Shown here: positions 54,301 to 62,933 of the stretch, piece by piece
How positions within the stretch are numbered: the stretch's first letter is position 1
Layout of the letters: every line of letters begins with the position of its first letter
Source of the DNA: Corallium rubrum
Lineage: Eukaryota; Cnidaria; Anthozoa; Scleralcyonacea; Coralliidae
Length of the DNA: 64,000 nucleotides
Reading direction: 5' to 3'
Assembly: GCA_964035015.1 (NCBI GenBank)
Contig: OZ036004.1
Coordinates: 9,015,968-9,079,967 of the forward strand
Notes under the pieces: generated by a model
The model's input: the letters and a program-made list of their open reading frames with translations, nothing else
The model's database searches: none
What the model was told of the DNA's origin: nothing
Translations under genes and position numbers: made by a program

Positions 54301-56043
54301 CAGGTGCACAAGGTATAATATTTACTTGTCAATTGCACAATTATTTGTTTGATATAATAAAACACCTATTGGATTCATCTTCGCCTGATATGGAAAATAT
54401 TTAAGTCTCAAATTTTAATATTAGGCTCAACCTTCGGTCTCGCCCAATATTGAATTTTTGACTTAAATATTTTGCCATATCACGCTTAGATGAATCCAAT
54501 AAGTTATAATATACTGTGTCTACTGTATGTGTGATACTGTACATGTCTGGTATGTTATTCAAGAGATAGAAAATGGTGACCTGTATTGTATTATATTATA
54601 ATATATTCTAACTGATGCAAACACAAGAGTTTTGGCATAGGAGTTGAGAACCTCCTTTTTGGGTAAAACCCCAGGTCGAAAACCATGTTGCGCATGATAC
54701 AGTGTAATAAAGTAATATCTCATACACAAGAAGGAGTGTTTGATGCGATTTCCTTTGCTTAATTTATCTTATGAATTATTAATGATTTGAGAAATACCTG
54801 TATATATAAAAAAATGATATCATTCAGTATTTAATAATCATACATAATCAATCTAGACTTATGGAATTTATTACTTAATATATTATAATTATTTATCCAT
54901 TGTAAATTCTAATGCTGCTAAAATTTCAACGTCAAAAGGATACTTTCACTGTTTTGTGTCTTTAGCTGGGACTCCAGAAATTTTATATAATTTTCCATTT
55001 CTGTTAATTTCTCTATAAAAAAATAAAAAAATATTATTATTTTTAATAATAGCAATAAACATTTTATTAAAGTTGCTAGATTTTGCAGTTTATAATAATA
55101 ATTATAATAATTATAATAATAATAATAATAATAATAATAATTATAAATTTCTAGTAACTAAAACATACTTGATGCATCTTCAGTTTTCTTGGGCTCTTCA
55201 TCAATTTTTATGTCTTTATTATTTATGTCTGACATGTCATGACTTTTGTCTGGGGAACTGCTTTGATTAATTTGATTTGCATCCAAATTAGCAAGTTCAT
55301 TTTCATCAAAATCATCATCAGCATCAATAAGGTTGGCTAAAATATCTAACTCTGGACCTAATTAATTAAATATTCAAATATGTTCCATTACATTGTAAGA
55401 TGTTACACTACATTCTAAGACGTTGTGCTCTATATAAGATGTTACACTACATTAAACACTTATCTACTAGCGCCGAGGGAAACAGTAATATGGTTATAAT
55501 GATTGAACCAGGTGCATAGGAATGAATTTGAATTCGGGGGGCTAAAATCAAGTGGTGAAGGCTGGGGACATACTCCCCCCTGAAAATTTTGAATTATAGA
55601 GTCTCTGACATGTCATTTCCTGCTCCTGCATTTTAAGAAGATTTAAGAGTTTTTGAAGTGTTTGGCCTGATTTGGGGGGCAGGGCTCATCCCCCTATTAA
55701 AAAAACGTGGTGTTGGGAGGTCGGGGGAGCTCAAGCCCCTGTTGCCCATTATAGACCACGCAAAATTGATGGCTGAACAATATTGTAACAACGTGCCTAT
55801 AACGGCTGAACAACATTGTTAGACCAACAATTTACAATTGATAAGAATCCACAGACGACTATTTTATGACTATGTTCAACAAACAATAAATTATTGTCTG
55901 TTTATCGACATAAACACAGCTAAACAGCTCAGTAATCAACTACAATACAACGACCACCATGTAACATTTCCCCTCAACTAACCCATTTCGTAAGTAATAA
56001 ACTACTTACTTGATATCTTAAAACTATTAAACATACCTTCCAT
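38143..56043 (-). CDS. MCM10: MCM10 replication initiation factor, 14 exons, C-terminus not found
   Basis: MCM10 binds DNA and polymerase alpha and helps activate the CMG helicase in the nucleus. Coding exons: 56043-56037, 55357-55169, 55012-54950, 54147-53881, 52423-52303, 51589-51427, 45791-45630, 44507-44374, 43680-43600, 42309-42101, 40906-40867, 40675-40602, 40238-39934, 38281-38149. All joins keep phase and use GT-AG; the exon 3 donor could also be at 54944. Exons 1-4 give the acidic, Ser-rich N-terminus with a short coiled coil (EMENYIKFLESQLK). Exons 5-8 give the OB fold: GRKIIKVSSIQSMI, DWVTIAVLVQKL, YSIWKLSDL, VSLFLFGENHKEHWK. Exons 8-9 give the CCCH finger, with C-x11-C-x2-H spacing as in human MCM10 (KCSNF...DFCEYHV). 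Exon 12 has IPSVGSRNLMRQL and exon 13 VSASAFLK and LLGRGL. The C-terminal zinc domain (about 200 residues in human) is absent. Exon 14 can read through its donor into GGT TAG at 38143, giving a 650-residue form. An antisense gene lies in intron 6. Confidence 0.93.
38709..39773. mobile_element. pogo/Tigger-like MITE expanded by internal minisatellite
   Basis: The ends CAGTGGAACCTCGTCAATAC and GGGTTCCACTG, with flanking TA, match Tigger/pogo termini. Between them GTGGTCGTATTAACGAGG and TTAGAATGTATTCAGGCCAG recur about ten times as a unit of roughly 75 bp. Another foldback (39023-39411) is inserted in one unit. It lies in intron 13 of MCM10. Confidence 0.75.
39023..39411. mobile_element. Nested foldback of GAGAGTTGATGAG words
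   Basis: The ends AAAGCCCCGGTCAAACGG and TCGTTTGACCGGGCCTT are inverted. The interior iterates GATGAGAGTTG and CAACTCTCATC. It belongs to the AAAGSCC-ended group. Confidence 0.7.
40280..40601. repeat. Pentamer arrays (GGGTA)n, (GGGCA)n, (GAGCA)n filling MCM10 intron 12
   Basis: GGGTA, GGGCA and GAGCA blocks follow each other from about 40320 to 40595. The array starts within 10 bases of the exon 12 donor (40601) and occupies most of the 363-base intron up to the exon 13 acceptor (40239). On the transcribed RNA it is a C/U-rich run of TGCCC, TACCC and TGCTC units. Confidence 0.92.
41078..42104. repeat. 61-bp tandem duplication, one copy filled by a TA-target element
   Basis: CCATAAATGGCCCTGSGCAC starts copies at 41078 and 41139. 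Copy 1 reads straight through CACTAGTTACG. Copy 2 is split at the same TA by the element at 41161-42065. Confidence 0.85.
41161..42065. mobile_element. TA-target element with CAATCCTGGACAAAA ends
   Basis: The ends CAATCCTGGACAAAAG and TTTTGTCCAGGATTG are flanked by TA. Inside, a block of about 400 bp (GAGCCCCCGTCTCTGCTCCC, GCGCAGAATCGTCGCG) is present twice in tandem, each joined by further copies of the terminal inverted repeat, so two or three elements seem fused. No transposase. Intron 10 of MCM10. Confidence 0.75.
42640..42930. mobile_element. Foldback with apex CCGAGACGAAGTCGAGG
   Basis: GGTGAATATTGGTGTATAAT and ATTATTCACCGATATTCACT pair around CCGAGACGAAGTCGAGG, and an outer stem extends to GGTGATTAT-like arms on the right. 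Intron 9 of MCM10. Word-rich AACAGACTG/CTGTTCAG sequence follows to about 43160. Confidence 0.55.
43825..44348. mobile_element. MITE with 9-bp duplication next to MCM10 exon 8 donor
   Basis: The ends CAGCCTCGTCCCCAGGGC and GCCCTGGGGACGAGGTTG are flanked by ATTCGGGTA at 43816-43824 and 44349-44357. The insertion lies 16 bases inside intron 8, so the donor itself is spared. Confidence 0.8.
44580..44712. repeat. (ATA)n/(ATG)n imperfect microsatellite
   Basis: Mixed GATAATGATAATAAT units pass into a pure (ATA)n run from about 44660. Intron 7 of MCM10. Confidence 0.9.
44835..45090 (-). mobile_element. 5S rRNA-derived SINE, copy 6
   Basis: The best-kept long copy. The head with AAGCCCGGTTAGACGGGG and TTAGTACTTGGATGGGTGAC is followed by the full body and a 3' end with CAGTTCAGACCACGGATCCC complement. 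Confidence 0.82.
45395..45545. mobile_element. Foldback with apex CTCGGCTTCGCCTCAG
   Basis: GAGTGTTTCATCAGGATATC and GATATCCTTATGAAACACTC pair around an apex CTCGGCTTCGCCTCAG. Intron 7 of MCM10. Confidence 0.6.
46288..46861. mobile_element. Foldback of CAACATGTTGG words, TAAAGGCCTGTTTAAACGG ends
   Basis: The left end is TAAAGGCCTGTTTAAACGG, the right end CCGTTTAAACAGGCCTTTA. Both arms iterate CAACATGTTGGA and CAACAATGTTGG. It lies upstream of the nested gene at 47089 and downstream of MCM10 exon 6. Confidence 0.75.
46877..46985 (+). repeat. Four tandem 27-bp CTCGAGAAACAA-NGCACGCGCG units
   Basis: CTCAAGAAACAATGCACGCG starts at 46877, with further units at 46905, 46932 and 46959. It sits 100-210 bases upstream of the start codon at 47089, in the region where that gene's promoter should be. 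It is CpG-dense compared with its surroundings. Confidence 0.7.
47089..50733 (+). CDS. Basic repeat protein nested antisense in MCM10 intron 6, 787 aa
   Basis: I do not recognise a known family. Two exons, 47089-48663 and 49945-50733, join in phase 0 (AAACAG/GTTTGT donor, CTAACAG/GGGGAA acceptor); the ATG has context AAAATGG. Residues 1-8, MGLVLSLC, fit an N-myristoylation signal (Gly2, Ser6) with a nearby Cys for palmitoylation. Residues 24-34 include DEENWVEI, an acidic-flanked W-x-x-I like LC3-interacting motifs (BNIP3 has WVEL). From about 160 to 470 a unit of 54-56 residues recurs five times plus a partial one; each holds FGKKKLKNIQ, SVEAD, SRPCEVSQHRSMP and VDRLS or FNRFSW. The last 75 residues hold five 14-residue units of the type KPSDVYRKAPKEVR. 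The protein is strongly Lys/Arg-rich with acidic stretches, probably disordered. The coding repeats are nearly identical at DNA level, so copy number may vary. A membrane-anchored scaffold is one guess; a matrix protein is another. Confidence 0.75.
48726..48793. repeat. (TA)n microsatellite in intron of nested gene
   Basis: About 33 TA units, 60 bases after the donor at 48664. Reading through the donor gives a false Ile-Tyr tail. A hairpin with CGAGGCGAAGCCGAG apex follows at 48806-48895. Confidence 0.95.
48806..48895. mobile_element. Short foldback with apex CGAGGCGAAGCCGAG
   Basis: CCGTTCTGTATCGGG and CCCGATACGGAACGG pair around CACGAGGCGAAGCCGAGTG. It is followed by the dispersed repeat also seen at 9180-9310. 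Confidence 0.55.
49161..49189 (-). ncRNA. Hammerhead-like CTGATAA...CGAAAC motif
   Basis: On the minus strand CTGATAAAGGGCTC is followed by CGAAACATTGAC. The core has A for G at one invariant position. A similar CTGATAAAGGGCTC lies near 32630 on the minus strand without the second half. Confidence 0.25.
49500..49660. mobile_element. Foldback with TTTTTTGATATCAAGAATTA arms
   Basis: TTTTTTGATATCAAGAATTA and TAATTCTTGATATCAAAAAA flank an apex with TTGGCTTCGGCAG. A diverged relative lies at about 43255-43345 in MCM10 intron 9. Confidence 0.6.
51283..51380. repeat. (CTCC)n followed by (CT)n
   Basis: CTCC units from about 51290 pass into about 22 CT units. It lies 46 bases below the end of MCM10 exon 6 (51427), inside intron 6. 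Confidence 0.93.
51740..52213. repeat. 470-bp polypurine tract in MCM10 intron 5
   Basis: The plus strand is almost only A and G (GGAAG, GAAAG, AGGGAGG words) with rare interruptions. The transcribed MCM10 RNA is correspondingly polypyrimidine. Long open frames here are composition artefacts. Confidence 0.9.
52567..53044. mobile_element. TTAA-target palindromic MITE in MCM10 intron 4
   Basis: TTAA lies at 52567-52570 and 53041-53044, with ends TTAAAGGGCAATAGCACTAA. The arms share AAATTAAGTTTGTCTAATTT with the family at 34755 and 37542, while the centre (TGTTCAGCGAAATCATTTGA) differs. Confidence 0.75.
53075..53690 (+). mobile_element. 5S rRNA-derived SINE, copy 7, split by a MITE
   Basis: The head with TTAGTACTTGATGGGTGCCC lies at about 53135-53165. 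The body resumes at 53590 with GTGCTTCGAGGGTTTTTCTC and CCCTCCTCCGTAAAATCAAC. The interruption is the element at 53231-53589. Confidence 0.75.
53231..53589. mobile_element. Foldback with CCGTATTTCCTTGAATAAAC ends
   Basis: CCGTATTTCCTTGAATAAAC on the left and TTTATTCAAGGAAATATGG on the right are inverted copies, with repeated CTCGAATAAACGCCGC words inside. TAGTTGATC is present on both sides but not directly abutting on the left. Confidence 0.75.
54330..54500. mobile_element. Foldback in MCM10 intron 3
   Basis: ATTGGATTCATCTTCGCCTG and TTAGATGAATCCAATAAG pair around an apex with AACCTTCGGTCTCGCCC. Confidence 0.55.
55090..55145. repeat. (ATA)n-type microsatellite
   Basis: Imperfect TAATAATTATAATAATAA run in MCM10 intron 2, directly before exon 2. 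Confidence 0.9.
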
Positions 56044-56140
56044 GGCTTCTTATAACATTTAAACGGTATTTATAAGCTTGAATCTTTAGAAAACTACAAA
56101 TATTCGAGTCGAGTCGAGTTGATATTCGGTCTTTAATTAT

Positions 56141-56149
56141 TTTCCCGCC
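56141..56149. promoter_or_regulatory. E2F site upstream of MCM10
   Basis: TTTCCCGCC lies 98 bases upstream of the MCM10 ATG at 56043. E2F sites at this position are usual for S-phase genes, which fits the gene's role. Confidence 0.6.
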
Positions 56150-56509
56150 ATTCGCCAAAGTGGGTACCAGGCTACCAGTCTCTTTCGCGGAACTAATAAG
56201 TAGACTTCATGTAAGATTACTATACCACATTCCGCATGGGTGGCTCCATATTGCTCATTATACAAGTTGTATAAATTAAAAGTCTTTCGATCTAAAAAGC
56301 GAACCAAGATACAGAATACTTTAAAACTGCATATCTTTATCATTTTAAAAACATATTTTCAATATGAAGTTTTCGTTGCATTGGCTATGGTTTACGTCCA
56401 GTGGAGCCTTAAAACTAGAAATAGCTGTTTTTCTTTCGCGGCGGCCATGCAAATGCTCAACGCTCTTTAAAAGCTGCAGTTAGAGAATATATACAAAACA
56501 TGCAGCGCG

Positions 56510-56640
56510 GGATAACGCGCATCAAGGCATAACACGCAGCGAAGGAAAACACGCAAAACAACACGTAGTGCGAGATAAAACGCAGTGCAGGATAAAACGC
56601 ACGGGATAATACGCAGCGCAAGATAACACATTGCCAGTTA
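56510..56640. repeat. Minisatellite of about 20-bp CACGCAGCG-GATAA units
   Basis: Roughly seven imperfect units of the type AACACGCAGCGCGGGATAA. It lies between the start of MCM10 and the CCAAT boxes near 57260. Confidence 0.65.
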
Positions 56641-57259
56641 ACGAGTTTTAATTACAAGACTGCACAAAACTCTTAAAAAACCACAGAGGGCTCTATCGCG
56701 TTTAAGTGAAACGTCACAATATCAGGACTGTCATCATTAAAAAACAAACACGGAACATCACAGGTGGCAAAGTTGGGCGCCCTGTGGCGAAACAGCAACA
56801 GGTGTTCCGCAGAGGTCCCCCCACTTCTCCAATTATCCGAAAAGCATACTGTGTTTTTGTTTTGTGAAAAACACGGAGAGTTTTGGTGAATTTTGTGATC
56901 CTGATTTATACTCACCGTCCTAACATAATTCGGGCTTCCAAAGCACCCTACTTATGCCTGGAATACCATTCATCTTGTTTCATTCTGTCCTAAATACACG
57001 AAAACACGTTAAATTTCTTTGATCCGACCAACACAATATCACATATTAACGCATATTTATCTGCTCGGTTACATGCTCACCGACTTTAAACACCAAAAAT
57101 TCATTCGGTCATTAACATTCTACTTACAGTTTGACAACCATCTTCAAAAGGCGTTGAAATAAAAAGTTATACTATGAAATGTTTGATCAAAGAAACACAA
57201 TTTGTACAAGAAAATGCGGCTGGATCAAGGGAGGATCATTTTCCAGGCGAAAGAAAATT

Positions 57260-57447
57260 AGACCAATCAGAAACCGTAGTTTTCAACCAATCACAGAGCA
57301 GTGCTTCGAAGCGCGCCACAATGAATTCAGTTTTCAAACTGGGTGGACCTGTCGGTCGTTTCGGGAAGAAATTTGCATTTTACGAAGGCTTTCCACCTTC
57401 GACAAAACTATTTGTCGTTAGAAATGTCGTCGAGTAGTTCCACAAGG
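57260..57447 (+). promoter_or_regulatory. Probable promoter and first exon of a divergent transcript
   Basis: Two CCAAT boxes (about 57263 and 57286) precede a CpG-richer block. An ATG at about 57321 opens 38 codons (MNSVFKLGGPVGRF) that stop at TAG (57435-57437), just before a candidate donor CACAAG/GTAATT at 57448. A candidate acceptor TTTTATTTTAG/GTGG lies near 58058. The small frame could be an upstream ORF or the RNA may be non-coding. I could not identify the transcript. Confidence 0.35.
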
Positions 57448-59430
57448 TAATTATCTTTCGTTTCTTTTCTAATTTCGCTTCTAATTTCCTTGCAGAATGT
57501 TACCAAGCCTCGTACGGTTAGACTTCGAGGTTCACATTTGTGGTTCTTCTCTCGCCGTCAATTTTTTCCTTTCTCATGTCGGTGTTATGTAGTAGAAGTG
57601 TCAGGAATTGTTCTTTGAAGGTCTAGTAACGTCCACCTGGCTTTCTAGTGAATTTTTGGGGAAATTTGCAGCGAGGAAAGGCCATGGAATTCGACTAAAA
57701 GGTCGCGTATTCGTGTGGCATGTGTCGGCATGTCATTGCGGTATCGTGCTTCGACTTGAGCTTATTTTCCGCTGGTTTTGTCGCTTTTAACCGAACTCGA
57801 ATAAAAAGCAGTAGTTTTAGTAAGTGTCCAGGTTGTTTGAACAGCTTTTTGAGAAAATTTTGATGAAAATTTGGACGAGAAATGCCAGGCTTCTGAAGTG
57901 GTGCAGTTCCCAAGGGTACAATTTGCGTGTTTTAGCTAATTACAGTATTCGGCCTTTTGTATGCAAACAACGTACGTTTAACATTTCTCTAATAGGTTTG
58001 ACGTTTTTAGCATGTTTCTCTTTGCAAATGCTTTAATTTTTTATTTTTTTATTTTAGGTGGACACTGATTAGCTGTACATGTACATTATCAGATTCAATT
58101 GTATCAATGTACGTATGGTGGATTATTTACCAGGATGTTGCGATGACAACAAAGATGTGATGACAAGCAAGATTGTAAAAAGGTTAGAGTTCTGGTGGCC
58201 AATCTAGTTTTTTTTTTGTTTTTTTTTTTGGGGGTGGGGTTAGTTTAGAGTAGAATAGTTAGCTCTGTATGTAGCGAGGCAGGACAAGAAATACTGTATC
58301 AGTTTTTCTTGGAATAGCTTGTACCCATGCAACAACTGGTGGATTTGCAAGGCATCAAGCAAGTGGACATCCTCAGCAGTGATTGAGTACACACAGAATG
58401 AGATCTTATAAACATTAACAGCTTTATATGTAATCTGCTTGCTAAATAGTAGAAGTATAATACTGTACTGAAAAAAGTTGAATTTACCGAACACAATTCA
58501 CAATGGAAAAAAAATGCTTGTGTCAAAGTAATACTAGTACTGATCTGACAAAGATTTCTTTCACAAAAGCTTTATTCACAAATATTATATTTACTTATCT
58601 GTCTAACAACTGACAATCATGTTATTCTAAAGACCAGTGTACATACATAATAAATAAATATAATTATTCTCATACTGTATATAATTTAAATTAAAATATT
58701 CCACGGAATTGAAAAGGCTGCTTTTTACAGTTGTACTGTAAATGACTTGGCAATGGCATTCACCAAACAATGCAAGACTAAACAAGGAAAAAAATTGACA
58801 ATGTCACAATAGAATATGTAAGGCAACTACACCAGATAAATCACATTCTAGTTGAGGTTTACATGTAGCTGGAGTAATTTGGTGAATGGTTGGACCAACT
58901 TTGGGGTCATCAAACTTCAGGAGACATATTCTACAATAAGGTATGATTTTTTAGGTACATAGGACTTCTCAACTACCCATCACCATTTGGAGACCAGGTG
59001 CGTGTTTAAAATTCTTAGTAGGCAGCAGATTAAGTTAGTCTCTAGTTTAGAGATCCAAGAAGTTGTTTACAAATTTCAAGGCATTGAGGGAAATGTGATT
59101 CAATTTCCTAATGAGATACTTGAAATAATAATTATCTATTTTTTAATTAACTTCTAAATGGCCACCAGGATTGTTTACTAAAGTCATTTTCAGAAATGCC
59201 ACCATCATGTACAGTTTTATCCATAATAATATCTTATAATAATATAATAATATTATATAGGAATATAATCTTGTACAAGAAGGTGACATTTTTTAATGTG
59301 ACTATTTAATTAATTATTATAATTTTAGTGGGTGGTGTATATCCATCAGTTCAAAGGTACTGTCTGCCCATTGTAATGTAAACAAAGTAAGACATGTTAA
59401 ATGGTAACGTACATAGCTCTGATGTGTGAG
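57448..59430. other. No protein-coding gene recognised
   Basis: AT-rich DNA with T-runs (58200-58230) and short frames only. It may be intron or exon of the transcript suggested to start near 57300. Confidence 0.4.
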
Positions 59431-59433
59431 TGA

Positions 59434-59550
59434 CCATGCAAATTAATTTGACTTTCTGGTCATGCATACAAATTATTCGGCTTTCTGCTCACACAAATTA
59501 TTTGGCCTTCTGCTCATGCAAATTATTCGGTTTTCTGGTCATGCAAATTA
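59434..59550. repeat. Minisatellite carrying octamer (ATGCAAAT) sites
   Basis: About five units of 25-31 bp containing GGCTTTCTGCTCATGCAAAT-like sequence. Perfect ATGCAAAT lies at 59436-59443, 59516-59523 and 59541-59548. ATGCAAAT is the binding site of POU (Oct) factors. Confidence 0.65.
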
Positions 59551-59659
59551 TGCTTATTACATAATAAACAGATCGCATTCAGCTTCCAATGATCTAGTCT
59601 TTAGCAACTTATGGATCAACATGTGACATGATATTCTAATTCTCAAACCATTGTAAATC

Positions 59660-60860
59660 TGATTCAAAATAAATAAAGAAAAAAGCAACAGTTGTGTGTG
59701 TCTATTATGAATATTTGCTTTTGTTGTACTCTTAGGTTTTATAGTATCGTATAGTATACCTGGGTATTATAAGTGTGTCAGGCATTCAGCTTTCTGAATA
59801 ATAAACATATATAACATAATAAACAGTTTGGCTTTGGCTTTGGATGCAGATATAATCTTCATCAACTTGGATCACATGCTGCATATATCCTACTACTTTT
59901 TAAACCTTTATGTATTTGATGCATAATAAACAAAGAAAAAATGAATGGCTGTGTGTCAGTTAATCTAATTTAATTGGTTTAATTAATTAATTAATTAATT
60001 AATTAATTAATTAATTAATTAATTAATTAATTAATTAATTGAATTAGTCAGTAAATAATTCAAAATTCAAAATGTCAATTATTGGTACAGTATATATAAC
60101 AAAAGGATGAAATAAAAAGACAAAACCTCCAGGTCTCCAGTTTCTGTACTTTAATATAATGCAAAGTATTTAATAATGGCACCCTAATAATTCTAGTTGG
60201 TATTATTGTTCTGTTGCTACTGACAATTTTATTTCACAACCTGTGTTTTGTAATTAATATGTAAACCACTGATTACTCATAGTAATCATTGTAATAAATT
60301 TTTACTAAGCTAGTAAATGTGTTGTAAAAATTAATAAAGAAATAACAAAAACAGTGCATTGTAATTATATTTGTCTCTTGGTAGTTGGTACTTGGTAGAT
60401 GGTAATTACAGTTATTTAAATTATGTATGGCACTGTAATATACCACATACTGTAAGTCTTTGTTAATAAATTATTGGGAAAGCTTTAATAACTGTATAAG
60501 TTCCAGTTTTTTGTGATATGGTGCATTACATGTAAATTCAAAATGTCAATTATTGGTGAATAATAATAGGAAATTAAAAGACAAAAAAAAATCACCAGGT
60601 CTTCAGATGCAAGTTCTGCATGCCATAATGTACCATAAATTTCAGTTGTTGTAATCCTAATAATTCTACTGGTCATTCTTCTGTTGGTACTGACACTTTT
60701 TTACTTTGCAGGCTGTTTTTCTTACATATAATTTATTTCAGCTCTTTTTGTAATAAATAAATTTCACTAAACTTGCATGAAAGTGTGCTAATAAAATTAA
60801 AGGAGAAAAACAAAAAGGTGTGCATATTATATTTGTCTTTTGTTTGGCTTAAAAAAAGCC
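59660..60860. repeat. Diverged duplications of about 430-460 bp
   Basis: Blocks with AAAATGTCAATTATTGGT (60069 and 60540), CCTAATAATTCTA plus CTGTTGNTACTGACA (about 60185 and 60655), and AATAAAGAAA or AATAAACAAAGAAA (59667, 59925, 60330, 60790) recur in order. No coding potential. A pure (TTAA)n run lies at about 59980-60040. Confidence 0.5.
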
Positions 60861-61186
60861 AACATGTATGGCACTGTCACTGATGTGGTGCACATTGAAA
60901 AAATTGTATACATACGTACTTTTAGTTTATGAGAAAATAATAAAATAATGAAGGTTAATTGTCTTGTGGTCTCATGGTTTTGCATGAAAAAATTTAACGT
61001 TTAATAAGTTGATCGGCTGTATTTACTTACAGCTACCAACAGTGCACCTACTGTTTTGCACTACATGATTTCTGACTGTTTCCTCTTTTTGTTGCAGATG
61101 CACAACAGTGTGGAATTGTCAGCTACAGCATAGTCTACTGTTTTAGCTAGTTTAAAGCATAGCCTGACAGGATTGGACCCCCTGTC

Positions 61187-61294
61187 TAGCCTGCGTGGCA
61201 GCTGGTTTCTCGGGGAGGAAGTGGGTGGGACTGAAATACTGTCCTGCCCACTCACCCACTTCCTCCCCTAAAAAACAGGCTGCTACGCAGGCTA
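61187..61294. mobile_element. 108-bp MITE, TAGCCTGCG ends, 9-bp duplication CCCCCTGTC
   Basis: TAGCCTGCGTGGCAGC and its inverted partner are flanked by CCCCCTGTC at 61178-61186 and 61295-61303. It shares TAGCCTG termini and duplication length with 11242-12072. Confidence 0.82.
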
Positions 61295-61714
61295 CCCCCT
61301 GTCAGGCATTGACTGTCAGAAATTTGGGTCTGATCATCTCGGGCTACCCCTGACCCAGCTTTTAAATTTTGGCACTAATTTTTTTCTCTTTTTAGAATGG
61401 TTAACTAGGAGTTGTCTATAGTGCTTTGTAAAAGTAGCAGTATGTAAAAAATACATAGATGTACAGTACAAGTATCATGACATATAATGTGAATTCTCTT
61501 GACAGGAAACTATTTTTTCCATAGTTGGCTATTGATCCTATGCCCAGTATACTAACTGTAAATATTTTCCAACATTCAAATATATGAAAATGCTATATTC
61601 TACATGTAAATCCCTAAAAGACCAGGAAATTCTGTTTCAAGTTGATGTGAATACTGTACATATTTAGTCACTTAAAAATGTTTATCTACTGTATTGTACC
61701 TAAAATGTACATTT

Positions 61715-61717
<3 letters not shown>

Positions 61718-61771
<54 letters not shown>

Positions 61772-61803
61772 ATGTGAATGGTGGGGAGGGGGGGGGGGGG
61801 GGG
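61718..61803. repeat. (TG)n followed by poly-G
   Basis: About 25 TG units, then GGTGGGGAGG and a run of about 15 G. The surrounding 61304-62104 DNA holds no gene. Confidence 0.93.
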
Positions 61804-62104
61804 TTGGGTTGGGGGAACCAAAGATGAAAGTAGTACAGGTAGTTGTATTAAATAACCTAGGATACTGATAATTATTAACATTAATTATTTTTATTTTATA
61901 AAATAAAAATAAATGTTCAAAATTTATCAGTATTCTGAGTTATTTAATTAATGTACAATATACATCACTATTCATTGATATCATTGATTGTGTAGGCTGG
62001 GACAGTAATTTAATTGCCATAATTAGCATGCTTAAATACATTTTAATACTGTATATATTTTCCATGACTGCTCTCCATAGAAAAGCCTGCAGTGTATTAT
62101 CCTT

Positions 62105-62450
62105 CACTACACATGTAAAAATGCACAAGCCGTTACATCCCTGCAAGCAAGTTGTTACAAGGCTGTTCAACAGGCTGTCACTGTCATGTGTTCGCACTGG
62201 CTGTCCCAGTCTGTTAACATGTCTGTAACAGGTTGTTGACAACTTGTAACAAGGCTGATGACTCCAACAGACTGACAAGTTGTTCCAACAACCTGTTACC
62301 GCTCTGCACTCGACAAGTTGTTAACAGGTTGATGCTAACAAGGTTGTAGCAGCTTCTTGAATGAACAGCATTGTTACAACCTGTTCCCAGCCTTGTTACA
62401 AGCCTGTTGCAAACACATCCTGTTGACAAGCTGTGAGATTTTTACATGGG
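62105..62450. mobile_element. Foldback of GTTGTTACAAGG words
   Basis: The ends ACATGTAAAAATGCACAAGC and AGCTGTGAGATTTTTACATG correspond to those of 14298-14697. The interior iterates CAAGTTGTTACAAGGCTG and AACAGGCTG words. Confidence 0.6.
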
Positions 62451-62841
62451 TACCTTAGATGATGTACTACTGATTAGTAATGACTAAGTAGTAGTGACTA
62501 ATTAGTAATGACTAGCAAGTCTTACACAGTTGTATGAACAATGAAATGATAATTTCAATGGTGATTTAATATGGTGACATACAGTACCATCAACTAGTAT
62601 AAAAGACTTCAAAAAAATGAATTTTGTAGTCCTTAGTTGCCCCCATTGCTTACCTCATTCACTCTGTGACTTTGTCTTCATAATATGGCCTGACTTAAGT
62701 AAATTATACGATGTATAGACCTTGTACTACTGTCCATGCGTTGTTTCCTGGTGAAATTGAAGGGTTAAAGCCCCGGCCGGTAGGTACAAATACCCGTTAA
62801 CATATGGTAACATGGTCGCTCGGCAACCGCGTTAAAACAAG

Positions 62842-62933
62842 ATGGCCGCTGCGAAAGATTTGGACGTCAACGTCAAAACAGAATCTTTATTCCTGTCTGT
62901 AAGTTCGGTCTTGTTTCTTGAGCAACTGGGCTG
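62842..62933 (+). CDS. First coding exon of an unrecognised gene running off the right edge
   Basis: ATG in the context ACAAGATGGCC opens MAAAKDLDVNVKTESLFLS, then VSSVLFLEQLG. Two donors fit: TCT/GTAAGT at 62899 (phase 0) and CTG/GTAAGT at 62934 (phase 2); the second reads as the stronger. The 5' flank is GC-richer (CGGCCGG, CGCTCGGCAACCGCG) like a promoter. No later exon in the last kilobase keeps frame, so the rest probably lies beyond the window. I do not recognise the protein. Confidence 0.5.
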
